From the NCBI GenBank assembly GCA_036936605.1, contig JAUPFV010000004.1, forward strand, positions 141,838,973 through 141,902,972: a stretch of DNA of 64,000 bases, read 5' to 3'. The translations under genes were made by a program, and so were the position numbers. The DNA is from Limnanthes douglasii subsp. nivea (lineage: Eukaryota > Streptophyta > Magnoliopsida > Brassicales > Limnanthaceae). The notes under the pieces were generated by a model, which was given only the letters and a program-made list of their open reading frames with translations, was not told the DNA's origin and searched no databases. Below are positions 22,200 through 35,645 of the stretch, piece after piece (position 1 is the first letter of the stretch; each line of letters opens with the position of its first letter).

Positions 22200-25100
22200 A
22201 CAACAAACGAGTTTTCAATCAGAACTAAATATACAAATCAAGAGTCGATAACTCATATTATTATGAATGCAGTGAGTATGGTTATTACAAGAGAGATTAT
22301 CCGAAACTGAAAGGTAAAAATATAAGTAAAAGAAAATTGTTTCGAATCTAGCAGAAAGTATGAACGATTTTAATGATAATGAAAACGGTGGTACATGAAA
22401 TGTGCTTTCTGTGAGTTTGGACTGTGGAAAAAACTCATGGTTACTTGATATTGGAATTAAGTATCACACGTGTTAGTTCAAACGGTGGTTTGATACTTAC
22501 AAGCCAATACAAATAATTTTTTATTTGAGAAATAACTATTTGTTTCATGTTGGTGGGATTGGTAACGTCATGATCATAATGTTCGATGGTGTTGTCTGAA
22601 TCATGGTGTTGGCATGCTTATGGGTTAAAACGACACATGATATCTTTTGGGACTATAGACTCTCGGGGTTATAAATATCATGTAGATGATGGTGTAATAA
22701 AGATGATAAAGGGCTCAATGGTGTGTATGAAATAAAGTTTAGAATAATGGATTTATATTCTAAAGGGGGTGCTATTATGGGTGATGCTGAAGTAGTATCA
22801 TCATATAGTAATAGCCAAATCCAGCAGGATCAGAACCAGTTGCAACACTGGCATCTCAATCACATAAGTGAAAAATGATTGATTGTTTTATACTAGAGAG
22901 ATTTGCTGAATAATATAAAATAAATATTCATTGAGATTTTGTGAATAATATGTGTTTGGTAAAGAAACTAAATTAAATTTTAGCAACTTGGTTATACGAA
23001 ATACTAAATGGACAGTGTATTACAATCACTCATATATTTAGGTATCATATAGAATTATAGCAAATAGTTTAGTAAGATAATACGTGAGTATGATCGATGA
23101 ATATTCAAGGATGGTGTGAGTTAATTTTTTAAAAACCAATGATGAAGCATATTCAACCTTTTTAAAATAAAAGACGATGATTGAGAAGCATAGAGGAAGA
23201 AAGATCAAGCATATAAGGAGAAATAATAGGTTTGAATTGTGTAGTCATGTGTTCAATAAGTTATGCGATGTTGAGGAAATAATACATCATCACACTTGCT
23301 ATAAAATATCATAAAAGAATGGGGTCTTAGAAATAATAAACAGAACGTCTTGTGACAAGGTACAAAGCACACTCTTGTATTTTGGTGTGGGAAATAGTTT
23401 CGGGGCTCAAACTATTAATACAATATGATATTTGGTGAATCGGTCTACATCAATGGCTATTAATTGTAAAAATAATTTTGAGATTTGGTCTGGATCGTTG
23501 GCTGATTAGGAACAATTGAGGGTGTTTAATTGCAATGTGTACGCTCATATGATACATGACGCATATTTTTTAGATATTCTACTGGAATAATATATAGGTT
23601 ATAGTGTACTTCTACAAAGTATATAAATTTTCTCATTAGTCGTGACGTGACTTTTAATAAGTCTACTTTGCTAGACAGTAGAATGATGTAAAAAATGGTT
23701 AAAACAGGATCTGTTGTGATTAAACATGTAGAATTTAAATTATAATCGGTTCTTAGTAGGTCCAATGATTTGAATGATTTTGAGGTGAATACACACTCAG
23801 AAGGTGACGCATCAACATTGAATGATAGTGAAGATGATACACTCGAACCAGAACAACAAACTTATTGTATAACATTGGCCAGATAAAATATAGAGATTGG
23901 ACCACCAAAAAGGTATGCAAACCTAGTTGCATATGCTTTTTCAAATACAGAGGAAGTTGATATGCAAGAAACTAGTAGTTATAAATAAGCTACAATGAGT
24001 TCAAAAACATATCGGTGGATCAATTCTATTGGGGAAGAAATGAAATCTCTTCATAAGAATCAAACATATAAGCTTTTTTATTTTTCTGAAAGACATGAGG
24101 TAGTAGACTGCAAATTAATATTAAAAAATGTAATATACGGGTCAAGGCACCTTGATTTAAGGTAAAAATAGTCAATAAAGGTTTTTCTCAAAGTGAAATA
24201 ATCAAATTTAATTAAGTGTTTTGTTCACGCACTTTGATTTAGATGTGAATATTGCGTTTCTATGTGGTGAATTTGAAAAACTAATCTGCATCAGATAACC
24301 ATAGGTATTTATCGAACCTAATATGGGGGGATAAGGTTTATCTGCTGAAAAAATCATTGTACGGTTTGAAATAGTCACCTAGGAAATTGTACAAACAATT
24401 TGATACATTTATGGTATCAAGAAGGTTCACAAGAAGTCAATATGACACTTTTGTGTATCATCATAATATATCAAATTATTCTTATGTTTGTTGTATGTGG
24501 ATGATATACTTATTTCTCGTTGTAGTATGCCAAAAATTGTGAAGATAAATAAGCAGTTTACTGTCGAGTTGAAATGAAAGATCTATGTAAGGAAAAAAAT
24601 ATTGGGATGGAAATTACCGGGAACATATTTATATGATTATTACACCTGTCTCGACGAAGCTACATTGAGAAAGTGTTACAATCATTCAACATGTTTGATG
24701 TTAACGTAATTATCATCCTTTTTCTACTCTTTTTAAGTTTTATGCAAGAAGATCAGCCAATGATGATGTTGAGCTTGAACAAGTGTCAAAAGTCTGATAC
24801 TCAAGTGCAGTCGGTAGCATCATATATGTTATGGTATGCACATGTCCCGATATGTTACATGTGGTTAGTATGGTCAGCGGGTATGTGAGATGTCCTGAGA
24901 AAGAACACTAGCATAGTGCGAAATATATATTTTTTTCTCTTAAGACTACTACAAATATTGGTTTGCTTTTTAACAAAACCGATAGTGACGGATTGTTGAA
25001 TGATATTGCAAAATTAGTAGTTGGTTTTATTTTTCTGATTTTTCATATGATATAAATAAAATGAGATCTTTAAAAGGGTATGTATTTACTTTGGATGGGA

Positions 25101-25572
25101 GTGCGATCAGTTGGAAAACACAATTACATGCTATTTTATCTCTTTCGACAACAAAGCATAATACACGGTGGTAACTGAAGCCGTTAATAAGCCAAAATGG
25201 TTGCACGATTTGGTGGCAGATTTAGGCTTTGATATGACTACTACAAAAATGTTTTGTGATTGTCAAAACGGTATATACCTTACATGGAACCAAATGTACC
25301 ATGAGAATATAAAGCACATATGTCTCATGTATCATTTTATTCGTAATATAATATCAAAGGGAATTGTTGATGTGCAGAAAGTGTTTACAAACGATAATCT
25401 AACAGATATAATGACCAGTGAAGTATAAGTTCAAAAGTTTAGGGAGTGCCTAAACTGGATTAGTGTTTGCAGCATTAGGTGAATGCCTTAGTTTTATCTA
25501 GCCAGTCAGATGAAAATAAGTTTCTTTGTTGATAATGAAGAAACGATATTCACCTCAAGGGGAAGATTTTTT
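22200..25572 (+). mobile_element. Decayed Ty1/copia element B (gag to RNase H)
   Basis: A plus-strand copia polyprotein can be followed through many stops. There is a gag zinc knuckle near 22258 whose ligands are mostly changed to Tyr (YYYECSEYGYYKRDY). A protease-like SWLLDIG lies near 22430 and a GAG-pre-integrase QHWHLNHISEK near 22845. Integrase IDEYSRM and NNRFELCS lie near 23095-23250. The RT active site LYVDDILIS is near 24490. RNase H SAISWKTQ is near 25105, followed by the C-terminal 86-codon frame 25168-25428 (CDCQNGIYLTWNQMYHENIKH). A polypurine tract AAGGGGAAG at about 25557 precedes the 3' LTR. Resembles the Tnt1/Tork group. Confidence 0.8.
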
Positions 25573-25934
25573 GAGAATAGGTTGAATATTATACCTTGTG
25601 ATTTTTGTGTTCACTAGGTACATTATTGTGTCATTAATTGTAAAATATTCATAATAGCATATATATTTGTTAATAACTTGGGTTATTCCCATGAGGTCCA
25701 TTATATATAAAGTTATATTTATTCCCTATAAATATACTACTATGGATATATAAAATGGACACTAAAATTTGTAATCATTTTTTATCATAGTGAAACACTT
25801 TTCTGTAGCGACGCCTGTAGACATAGACATTAATATCAAACCACGTTCAAATCATATGTTATTTTTTCATGTTCTTTATTTTGTTTTGTGTTTGAGAAAT
25901 TTGTGAAATATTGTGTATTTAATACATAAACATT
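25573..25934 (+). mobile_element. Copia-type LTR followed directly by a primer-binding site
   Basis: It starts after the polypurine tract of element B and has a TATA-like CCTATAAATATA near 25730. It carries the typical R/U5 phrases TGTAGACATAGAC and AAACCACGTTCAAATC of Tnt1-like LTRs, and ends near ATACATAAACA. Next comes TTGGTATAAGAGCTCC, a decayed initiator-Met tRNA primer-binding site, where host DNA would be expected. Confidence 0.65.
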
Positions 25935-25936
25935 TG

Positions 25937-26790
25937 GTATAAGAGCTCCATGCCCAAACAGAACATTATTTATATAAAATTGTCAGATGTCGAACATGAT
26001 GAACCAACAGTCATGCTCAAGGTGAATGATCTACTTGAAAGATCACTACGACGAATTAGTTTGGATTTCTATTGGATTATCAATGAGTGTGAATTGATTG
26101 GAATACATATAAATACGATGTGACTTGGTCGGATTTGCGTTAAGGAACATGTAATATGGTTTGATAAGAGTAAGCAGATAAAATCCACTGTAAAGCTTCA
26201 TGTCCCATGTGGCGAACCTTAGCAAAACGTGATTAGAGTGATCAGATTAAAGTTAATTGAGATGAGGTTAATGTGGTACTTTGTTCAATATTAATATTTT
26301 ATAGATAAAACTAAAGTCCCATGTCTGGTTAAACATGAGAATGATCAATGATATATAAGTAAGAATATATCTCAACTAGTATGAGGTGAATGATATTCTT
26401 GATCATTATTATAACATAGTTTGGAGTGTTTGTGGATCATCAAGCGGTGTAAATTAATTTGTGTGAAGGACAAATAGTATGGTCTTATAAGAATGGGCAG
26501 ATACATCCGTTGTAAAACTCTATGGCTTAAGTAGTGAGCTTTGGCACAACCTGATTATAGTGAGCAGATGAAAGTCAATTGAGAGGAGGCTAAAGTTTTA
26601 CTTTGTTCGAGATGAAGATTTTTTGATTGCGACCAAAGTCCCACATCGGTTAAACATGAGAATGATCAATGGTATATAAGTAATAACATACCTCAATTAG
26701 TAAGAGACTTTTTGGAAGTGGACCAAAAACAAAGTTGTGCGGGACTTAAGCCTAAAAGGGACAATATCATACTAGTGTAAAGATCGGATT
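25937..26790 (+). mobile_element. Decayed tandem TRIM relic (internal-LTR-internal-LTR)
   Basis: From the primer-binding site on, the sequence matches the internal part of the intact TRIM at 46.4-47.2 kb (GTCGAACATGATGAACCA near 25989). A truncated LTR follows (about 26300-26375, GGTTAAACATGAGAATGATC), then a second internal region (about 26376-26624), then a longer partial LTR (about 26630-26786, with GTCCCACATCGGTTAAAC and GACAATATCATACTAGTG). No coding potential. Confidence 0.75.
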
Positions 26791-26949
26791 TTTCATATAT
26801 ATGCATAACAATAGTTATTATACTTGGTATATTGTATTTATGGTTATAAAGATTTATCGACGATCTCGTATTATGTTTATGGATTTATATATTGGTCAAC
26901 ATTCTAATATTTTAAGCATGGTTAGATAATAATCATAAAGTACTTTTAT

Positions 26950-29900
26950 GGAACGAGCGCTTTACTATTGAGAAAAATCGTAATCCATAAAACGATCATC
27001 ATCGTCATAAAAAAACATCCATTTATGATGGAAAGAAAATCGAGTCCTTATACTCGAAGATGAATCCATTCCATCCGATGTATATAGTTTCAAATTTTCA
27101 TAGCAAGATCAAAACATTCGATGGTACAAAGATAACATAATGATCTTGGATATAATTGTTTAACTTCACACAAAGACATACAAAGTCGAAGATTATATAA
27201 ATGGAACCCTGAATTTAAAACATCAACGATAAATGTCACATTCAATGGGTTAAATTTGATATTTTAGTGTTATAATGGATTTACAATATTATATTCAGAA
27301 ATTTAATATCGTGTATTATTAAAAATAATATTACAACTAATCTATATGGCTAAATATTGAAAATATTTTTATGAGTAACAAAAACTCACATGATGTGGTT
27401 CCGTAAGTATAATTTACAATTATCAAGATGTTCATCCATGGATGAATATTTCAAGAAACAGAAAGACGTTGCAAGTCAATTTTTTTTAATAACATGATAA
27501 GTGAGTCTCGGTTAATGTTATAAATCGTTAATGGGATTCCAAGCAAGTTTGAAACGGTTGTTACATTCATAATCTAAAATTACCGATATGGGATGCGAGT
27601 AAAGTCATGTTTCAATTGGAGCAACGCCGTCAACAAGCGCGTCAAAACCCTAACTAGACATTTAATATTAACTCTTTCTACCACCCTCGATTGCTTGCAA
27701 CACCATAACCACTCTACCTAGTCAGGCCCAACGATCTGAATTGACCCTGTAATCGTAAACGTGGAAATCAGTAGAGAGATGAGTCCAAAATAGTGGAAGG
27801 GATGCAGTCAATAATCTGGTTAAATCCAATATACTTCATAATATTACAACAATAATGGATTTTGATGGAGCCCCTTCTATATGACCATATCATTTATAAC
27901 AATGATATGGACCGATAAATAAATATATATCGGATCAGATGGCTTCAACCCATATTCATATCAAACCCAACGAACGTAATAAAACTTTTGTTATGTTCTT
28001 TCTCAATACGCCCAAGTATAAAATCCTCAAGCCTATCTGAACCGTACGGATTTGAATGCATTTAGTCTAACTAAACTTGGTACATATTTTTTAAATATGC
28101 AACTTAATTCTTAAGATATGTAATGGTACATGGAGCATCAACCCACATAACATGTATTTCAGGATCTCAATATTGGCGATTTTATTTCTCGTTAGAATAA
28201 CGCATGGATATTATATCCATTCACTCCGACGACCACCTAATTGCTTCATATTACCATTGGTGTGTCGTGAAAAAACCATCTCGGCCACCCTTATCTTACC
28301 ATTTAGGTTTTCTTAATTGTAAATGTCTTATCAATTGTTGTAAAACTACTTTATCGTTTGATTGTCCTTGTGCTAATTTTTGAATATTATATGACTACCA
28401 TTTGATGAGTATAAATCGATGAATTTTACACCATTTGACATTATAAACTGTGATTTATGAACGTCATCTATATCTAGCACATATGGATATAATGTTAATT
28501 AATAATTTTATACAACATGTAATGTCTACCTTTTCAAATTTAAGTTTGAAACATTTCAAAAAATTATGAATTCCATAACTACATGCATACTTAATTTGGA
28601 AAACTCATACAAAATTTCAATGTGATCTTGGAAGTGAGTTAAAAAATCATGAATTAAAAACCTTCACCACCTCATATGTTCTAACCTTTCACTTTTTTAG
28701 TTATCAAACCTTCCCACAAATTAGTAAGGTGTAACATATGATAAGTTAACTTAATAATATCATTCATTCTCTCCACATTCATGTTAGTATTTCTCCAATA
28801 TTTTAGGTTGAAGCTCTCCACAAGGCCACCTACCTATACAATATAGTAACCTTCAACCACCAACCCACATATGACCATATTCATGTTCTTGGTTATGCAT
28901 GATATCCAAGACTATCTATCGTTCAACAACACAAACTCACCCGAGATCTATACTATGCATTTTTCACGAACAACTTTAGTTTTTTGAGGGTATTGTAACT
29001 TTGATCCCACAAATGAGAATGTGCACATCTCTCTTGATACATCATTTTTTATGAAAACATATTCCCATTAAATACCCTAAGCCCACTAATTACACACAAT
29101 TTGTTTTATGATCAACCGATCAACATTCATTTTAATACTTTAGATGCAGTCTCATAATTAGACTTTCACACCACCATTCTCCAACTACTTAACCTTATCC
29201 ACCCAAATTACCATCTCAATAAAATATCAATCTATAACCTACAAACTTTGAACCACCTTTGTCAATGTAACCCCATTTACGAAGGGTTGTTATACCAACC
29301 TAACACCTTATGCAAATCTGATCCAAATTTGGAATCGATAATTTTTTTAAAAACATTTCTCACGCTGCTACCCATAAAATATATCATGTTCCAACATATT
29401 ATCATAAATTTTTAACATATCCTTAATGGTTGCATGTCGTGCAGGCTCAATTTTCAGTAGGTTAATGATATAATTGAACTACTTTACTGCCTATCAGACA
29501 ACCTCATCATTAGATTTATGTGGTTATTTGTCATAAATTCAAGATCGACAGTTTTTTAGAACGTTATATAGTGCGATTATTGGTTAATAGAAAATCGTAA
29601 ACTATTGGAATTGATTGTCACAACACCTTTGGCACAGTTGTCAAGCATATCACAATCACATCCATACATTCTTTAATAGTCTTTAAGACATAACCAATGA
29701 ATAAGCTTGGTGTAAAAATACATTTTTGTACAATAATTCAAGAAATAGTCTATATGAATTAACCATCAACCTTCATTGATCAGACATACCCAAATAATGT
29801 ATGTAGGCTCAAAAATTCATTATATGGCTTGAAACAAGTACCACGAGTATAATACACTCATTTTTTTAGGTTTCTTACATCACAAGGTTTCCAGAGTAGC

Positions 29901-30785
29901 CTTAATGACATGCCATTGTTTATTCTTCATAAATGAAATATGATGTCATATCTAATTCTATATGTAGATGATAACATCATCAAATTCCAAGTTACTAAAG
30001 TAAATTATCGACATCCTCTCGCATGAACTTTTTAGATCTTATTTAGGGCTTGTTTTACCATTTTATAAGTATCTTAATTCAAATAGATAATTACAACTTA
30101 TTTTTGTCTGATGTTATCATACGTTTATGATACATTATACCATGGATTTATATCCATATGAAAATCTTGTAACACGTTCATGGAAAATTCTTCCGAATTG
30201 AGCGCGTCACATGGCCAATTATTACTCGATGATACGTTATATATGAGCTTAGATGGAGTCCTAAAATACCTCATTTTCACTCGTTTTGACGTCTTTTATG
30301 TAGTTAAACAAGTCTGTCATTTTATGCATACTCCGTGAAAGCCACACTTCACTGTTATAAAATAGATTACCGGATACGTCCATTTTACTATTAACTGTGG
30401 TCTAAGACTTACCATGACGCTATCACATCTCATATTTTCTATTCCGACATCGATAGGAAGATATCCCGTTTTTTATAAGATCAATATCAGGATACTATAT
30501 GTTTTTCTACGAGAATTTGGTTTTGTGGTCTTAAAAAAGACAACATACTATTTTAAGATATTATGTTAAGATTGATCATAAAGAAGTGGCTAATGTTGTG
30601 TATGAAGTTATTTGGCTTCAAAATCTCCTATTGAGCTACATTCTCCTATCACCAACGCCACCAACGTTTATTGCAACAATGTGTGTGTCGTGTACTTGTC
30701 AAAAACTTGGTTCAACATCAACCGACGAAACTCGTGAGATGAACATTCAATACGTGTATGGAAAAGTACAGAGTGTTCACGTATG
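26950..30785 (+). mobile_element. Decayed Ty1/copia element C
   Basis: Plus-strand copia relic of a different lineage from B. Gag (UBN2-like) phrases lie at about 27,340-27,650 (SNKNSHDVV, SKVMFQLEQRRQQARQNPN). Integrase phrases lie at about 28,600-28,950 (FQCDLGSE, VEALHKATYLYNI). RT lies at about 29,815-29,980 (SLYGLKQVPR, ILYVDDNII). RNase H lies at about 30,490-30,780 (SGYYMFFYENLVLWS, ANVVYEVIWLQNLLL). Broken throughout by stops. It ends abruptly inside the RNase H C-terminus, where a LINE begins. Confidence 0.75.
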
Positions 30786-33700
30786 GAAAATTAACTCGTT
30801 GGTTAACAATTAGCTACAAAAACCTTCATACTTACTGCAATATATGCTACCATATGAGACATAATTATACTAAATGCAAGAAAATACAAAAGAACAACAC
30901 TGCAAGGGATACAAAAATAGAGAAAGAAAATAATAACGCTGTTATTCAATCTCCAAAAGAAAAAGAAAATGAAATCAAGAACTTTGATGTAAACATTCAT
31001 AAATCAATAGGCTCCAACAAGGTCTATACCCCAAATATTATATTTATAGTTGTTTACAACAACATGAAGAATAAAATGTTTACAAATGACAAAAATTACA
31101 ATGGAGAAGAGACTTTAAAAAACAATGATGCCAATGTAGCTACTCTGTCAAGAACCAACAGTCAGGAGAAGTCCTCACCAGAATACACAAAGATCATAGA
31201 AGCCATAAAACAATTAGACAAGAACTTTGAACAAAATGATATACAAGACTATAAAAAACCCCTTCACTGGAAAAAACTCCTTAGAATAAGAAAATATTGG
31301 AAGCACCCATAATACTCCGATCAGCAAAGAATCGTCAGCAGAATAGGACTTCAATAGCTTTCTAAACAGGAAACTCAAATCTACAAGGAAAGTGAGAAAA
31401 CCAAGCAAAAGGATAATCAAATCTCTCAAGTATTCAGAGAACAAAAAAATATAAATCATTATCTGATAATGATAAAGATTCTTAACTGGAATGTGCATGG
31501 CATAAACAAAAAACCACCATTAGCAGACTGAAATCTATAATCTAGAAGAAGAAAATCTAAATTCTGGTTATTCAAGAACCTATGACCAAAACTGAAAGAA
31601 AAAGTGAGATTGCTACTATGTTTGGTTTTACCAATCACACCTCAAATATATCTAATAAGATTTGGGTGTTCTAGACGGAGGAGCTTTGTATTAACACACT
31701 GGTTAATTATGATCAATGTTTTCACATGGATGTTAGTTTCTCTAGGCTTGTTAACAGTTTTCATTTAACTATGGTTTATGCCAAATGTTAAAGATTACAA
31801 AGACATGGGATCTGTTAATAATGCTTTCTACTACGGAGAAAGATTGGCTTACACTGAAAGATTACAATGTTATAGCTCATCTGAAGAGCAAATAGGTTGC
31901 ACTACCTTGTGTCAGAATAGCATTGATGATTTTATGAAAGACGTTAGATTTGCGTCACCTGGAAGATGCTGGGTTTGCTAGCTCCAAATTTACCTGGAAC
32001 AAAGACATGAAGTGAAAAATATTAGATCGAGCTATGTTCAATAATAATTAGACTAACATCTTCAATACTACTCAGGTTCTTCACATGGTCAGAACTTGTT
32101 TAGACCATGCCCCTCTTCTAATCTCTTCTTACACTAATCCTTCTAATAGTTCTAACTACAAAAATAAAAGTTTCAAATTCATGAACATGTGGACTAATGA
32201 TGATACTATTCTAAGTGTGGTTAAAAAGGATTGGAACCTTCAAATTAGCGGTCTTCAAAATGAAATCTTTTGGTTCAAGCTAAAAAGACTCAAAATGTGT
32301 TTAAAGGCTTGGAATATCAACCATTTTGGTAACATATTCCGTAAAGTCAAAGAGGCTGAAGATAATGCAAAAAAGATGGAGTAACTACACTCAAGAGACA
32401 ATAATCAAGACACCAATGTTGATCTTAACAGAGCTAACAGTTTATATCTTCATGCTCTGAGAATTGAAGAAGACTTTTGGAAACAAAAGTGTTACAATTC
32501 TTGGCTTAATAATGGAGACAACCAACATAAAAATCTATCATGCTTATGTCTCTAAAAAGAGGAGTAAAAACATTATCAAGGGTATCAAAGATGGCAAGAA
32601 CTGGATTATGATCCTGAAGAAATTGGCAAATCAGTAAAAGCCTACTTCAAAACCTACTTTACAAGTTATCCTTATAACAACAAGTAAGATGAGCTTGCAA
32701 GAAAGCAAGATGAAATTTTTGAGACTATCCCTAACCTGGTTACTAAAGATGACAATGACTTTCTAATGGAGACAACAAATGATGATAAGGTTTGGAATAC
32801 CATCAATACAATAAACCCAGCAAGTGCAGCTGGTATTGATGAGTATACTATCCGTTTCTACAAAACTTGTTGGAAAATCATAAAGTCTAACCTGATTATT
32901 TCCATAAATTGCTTTCTTTCTGGTCATAATTTGCCTAAATGAATGTTTGCTAATGGCCTTTGTCTTATACCTAAAACATATAATCCCTTATATATGAATA
33001 ACTATAGACCGATTAGCATGTGTTCTATGCTAAATATAATTCTGTCTATGCTGATAAACACAAGGCTCTCTAGAATCCTTCCTAAAATAATTTCTAAACC
33101 CAGTGTGCTTTTGTTAGAAACAGGTCCATCCATAAGAACATTCTCATTGCAAAAGATCTAGCCTATGACCTGAACAGAAAGCCTATAAAGGGTAATATCA
33201 TGATTAAGTTATGTCAAAAGCATTTGACATAATGTCTTTTCCTTTCATTATCAAAGTTTTAACATTATTTGGCTTTTCTAAGGAATTTACTAACTTGATC
33301 AGTAATTTGATTAAGGATATAAACATATCTCTATTGATAAATGGAATTGTAATTGGTTACTTTAGTACTAAAAGAGGCTTAAGGCAAAGTGATCCCTAGT
33401 CCCCAAGCCTCTTCATAATAGGAGAGGAAGTTCTTATAAGAGGGTTTTATAATCTATTCAACTCAAACAAAAATATGAAGTATGCATCAAGAACTGAATA
33501 TTTAGTTCCATGCATAGCATTTACAGATGATATTCTGATGTTCACCAATACTTTACATTAATCTATCAATCTATTGAGTTTTTTTCTAGACAGATACCAG
33601 GATGTTTCAGGTAAATCAATAAATAAAAGACAAAACGAAGATTATTACCTCAAGAAAGCTCTAATAAAGCAGACTTAACTTCCTGGAGAGACAAACAAGA

Positions 33701-35645
33701 TTCAAAGTAGAGAACCTTCCAACAAGATATCTGGGAATAACTCTGAACTGCAATAACAAATCAAGGAACTTCAGCTAAATGATATATAAGATCAATGCCA
33801 AAATCACAACATGGGACAACAAGTTTTTATCATATAGGGGAAGACTTTCATTAATCTATTCTATCTTAATGTCTACACCATGCTACCAGGTGCAGAATAA
33901 CTTGATTCTAGACTGTATAATTAAAAGGCTTGAAAAAACTTTCAACAAATTTCTCTGGAAATCTAAATTAAATAAAAAGAGCATTCACTGGACCACTTGG
34001 GTTAAAATTTTGTAGACTTTTTGAGGAATGAAGTCTGAATATCAAAACACTTTCTATCAAAAGCTTTAGTTTAACTATATAGAGAAGGACAACTTTTGGT
34101 CTAAAATGATGCATGATATATACAACAAAAATGTTCATTCATTAAAATCAAACGTTTAAAAACTTGGCTCACTAACATGGAAACAACTTGTAGGTATTAA
34201 AGAATATTGAGAAAACAACATAAGATGGATCATGGGAAGTGGTGAAATGGATTTCTGGATGGAAAATTGGCACAACCAACCTCCCATTCTTGATGAGAAA
34301 AAGATTGATGTTACCAATTGGTTTCTGGAAGCCAAAGTTAATACTTTTTGGAAGAATAATAGATGGGATATTGAATCAATGAAAGGTTTCTTATCTGATA
34401 GCAGAATCAACCAAATTAATCAGTATAAAGTTGACACCAGGTTAGAGGACAAAATGATATGGATGAAATCTCCAGACTTAGACTTTAACACAAACCTAAC
34501 TTGGAACAGTATAAGGCATCATAACAACAAATCAAGTTTCTACAAGAAAAATTGGAATACTATTACACCAGGAAGTTTTCTTTTCTCTTATGGAAACTTG
34601 TTAATTTTTTTTACCAATTGATTCAATTATGCAAAATAGACATTTAAATCTAGCATCAAAGTGTCAGTTTTGTTACAATTATGAAAACATCAATCATCTA
34701 TTCGTGAACTGCACTTATGCTTGGAGTATTTGGAATCACTTCAGTGAATTATTCAACATTAGAATAGAAAGATATATGATTTTAACACATGTTGTTCGTA
34801 ACTGGTTCTGTTTTTTTACTCCAAAAGTTCATATTACTCATATTTTGCCTGCAATTATATGTTGGGTGATATGGAAAAGTTAAAACGATACTAAGTTTAA
34901 AAATACTAGAGTCTCTACTTCTACTGCTATCAATTTTATCAATAAAATCAGTATTGGCCTGGATACATAAAAAATTCTAACAAGAAAACATTGGTCGAAG
35001 GCCATTGATGCAAGCTCCTCTCTTGGCTGTCTTTCAATAAAAGACTGATACAAAAAAGATATTTACCTAAAATGGATTGCTTCTGACAGAGGAAGATTAC
35101 AGTTGAACATTGATGCTGCTTGTCTTCAAAATAGAGAATCAAGTGGAAGGATGATGCTCAGAAACAGTAAAGGAGATATTGTTAATGGCTCAAGCAAAAC
35201 TTTTGGCAAGCTTTCCCCGCTAATGGCAGAAATGCGAGCTCTTCTTCAAGGCCTGTTAATCTGCAAGGAAAATAACTGGAATAAAGTAGACATAAAATCG
35301 GATTGCCAAACTCTAATCAACATTTTAGCAACAGGAAAAAGCCTTTAATACCTTCAATCTCTTATTTCGATTTGCAGGAAACTGATTATGCATTCAATGA
35401 CTATAAAATTTGTCTCAAGAGTTCAAAACAGAGCTGTAGACTGGCTCGCGAAGTGGACATTGAAATGCAAAGAAAAAAGCTAATTTTTTCACATTTCAAT
35501 GCTCCAAATCAGTTACTAGCTATTGTGCTTCTTGAACGTATCAAATTGGGATACATCAATTCCAGTACTGAGTAATTCTTTCAAACAATATTCTTCAATG
35601 TAACTGCCGATTTAATTTTGAATGCAGATGTATAAGGAAAATGAT
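30786..35645 (+). mobile_element. Decayed, 5'-truncated L1-like LINE 1
   Basis: It starts within ORF1: a CCHC knuckle near 30,835 (YCNICYHMRHNYTKC) ends a 184-codon frame. ORF2 follows. An endonuclease start lies near 31,470 (MIKILNWNVHG). RT lies at about 32,760-33,900, with NNYRPISMCS, MSKAFD, GLRQSDP and an altered active site AFTDDILMF near 33,520. A zinc-finger RVT region lies near 34,640 (CQFCYNYENINHLFVNC). An RNase H domain lies at about 35,100-35,480 (NIDAACL, EMRALLQGL, KSDCQTL). Many stops. It copies itself by target-primed reverse transcription; this copy is dead. It is inserted into the end of copia element C. Confidence 0.8.
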
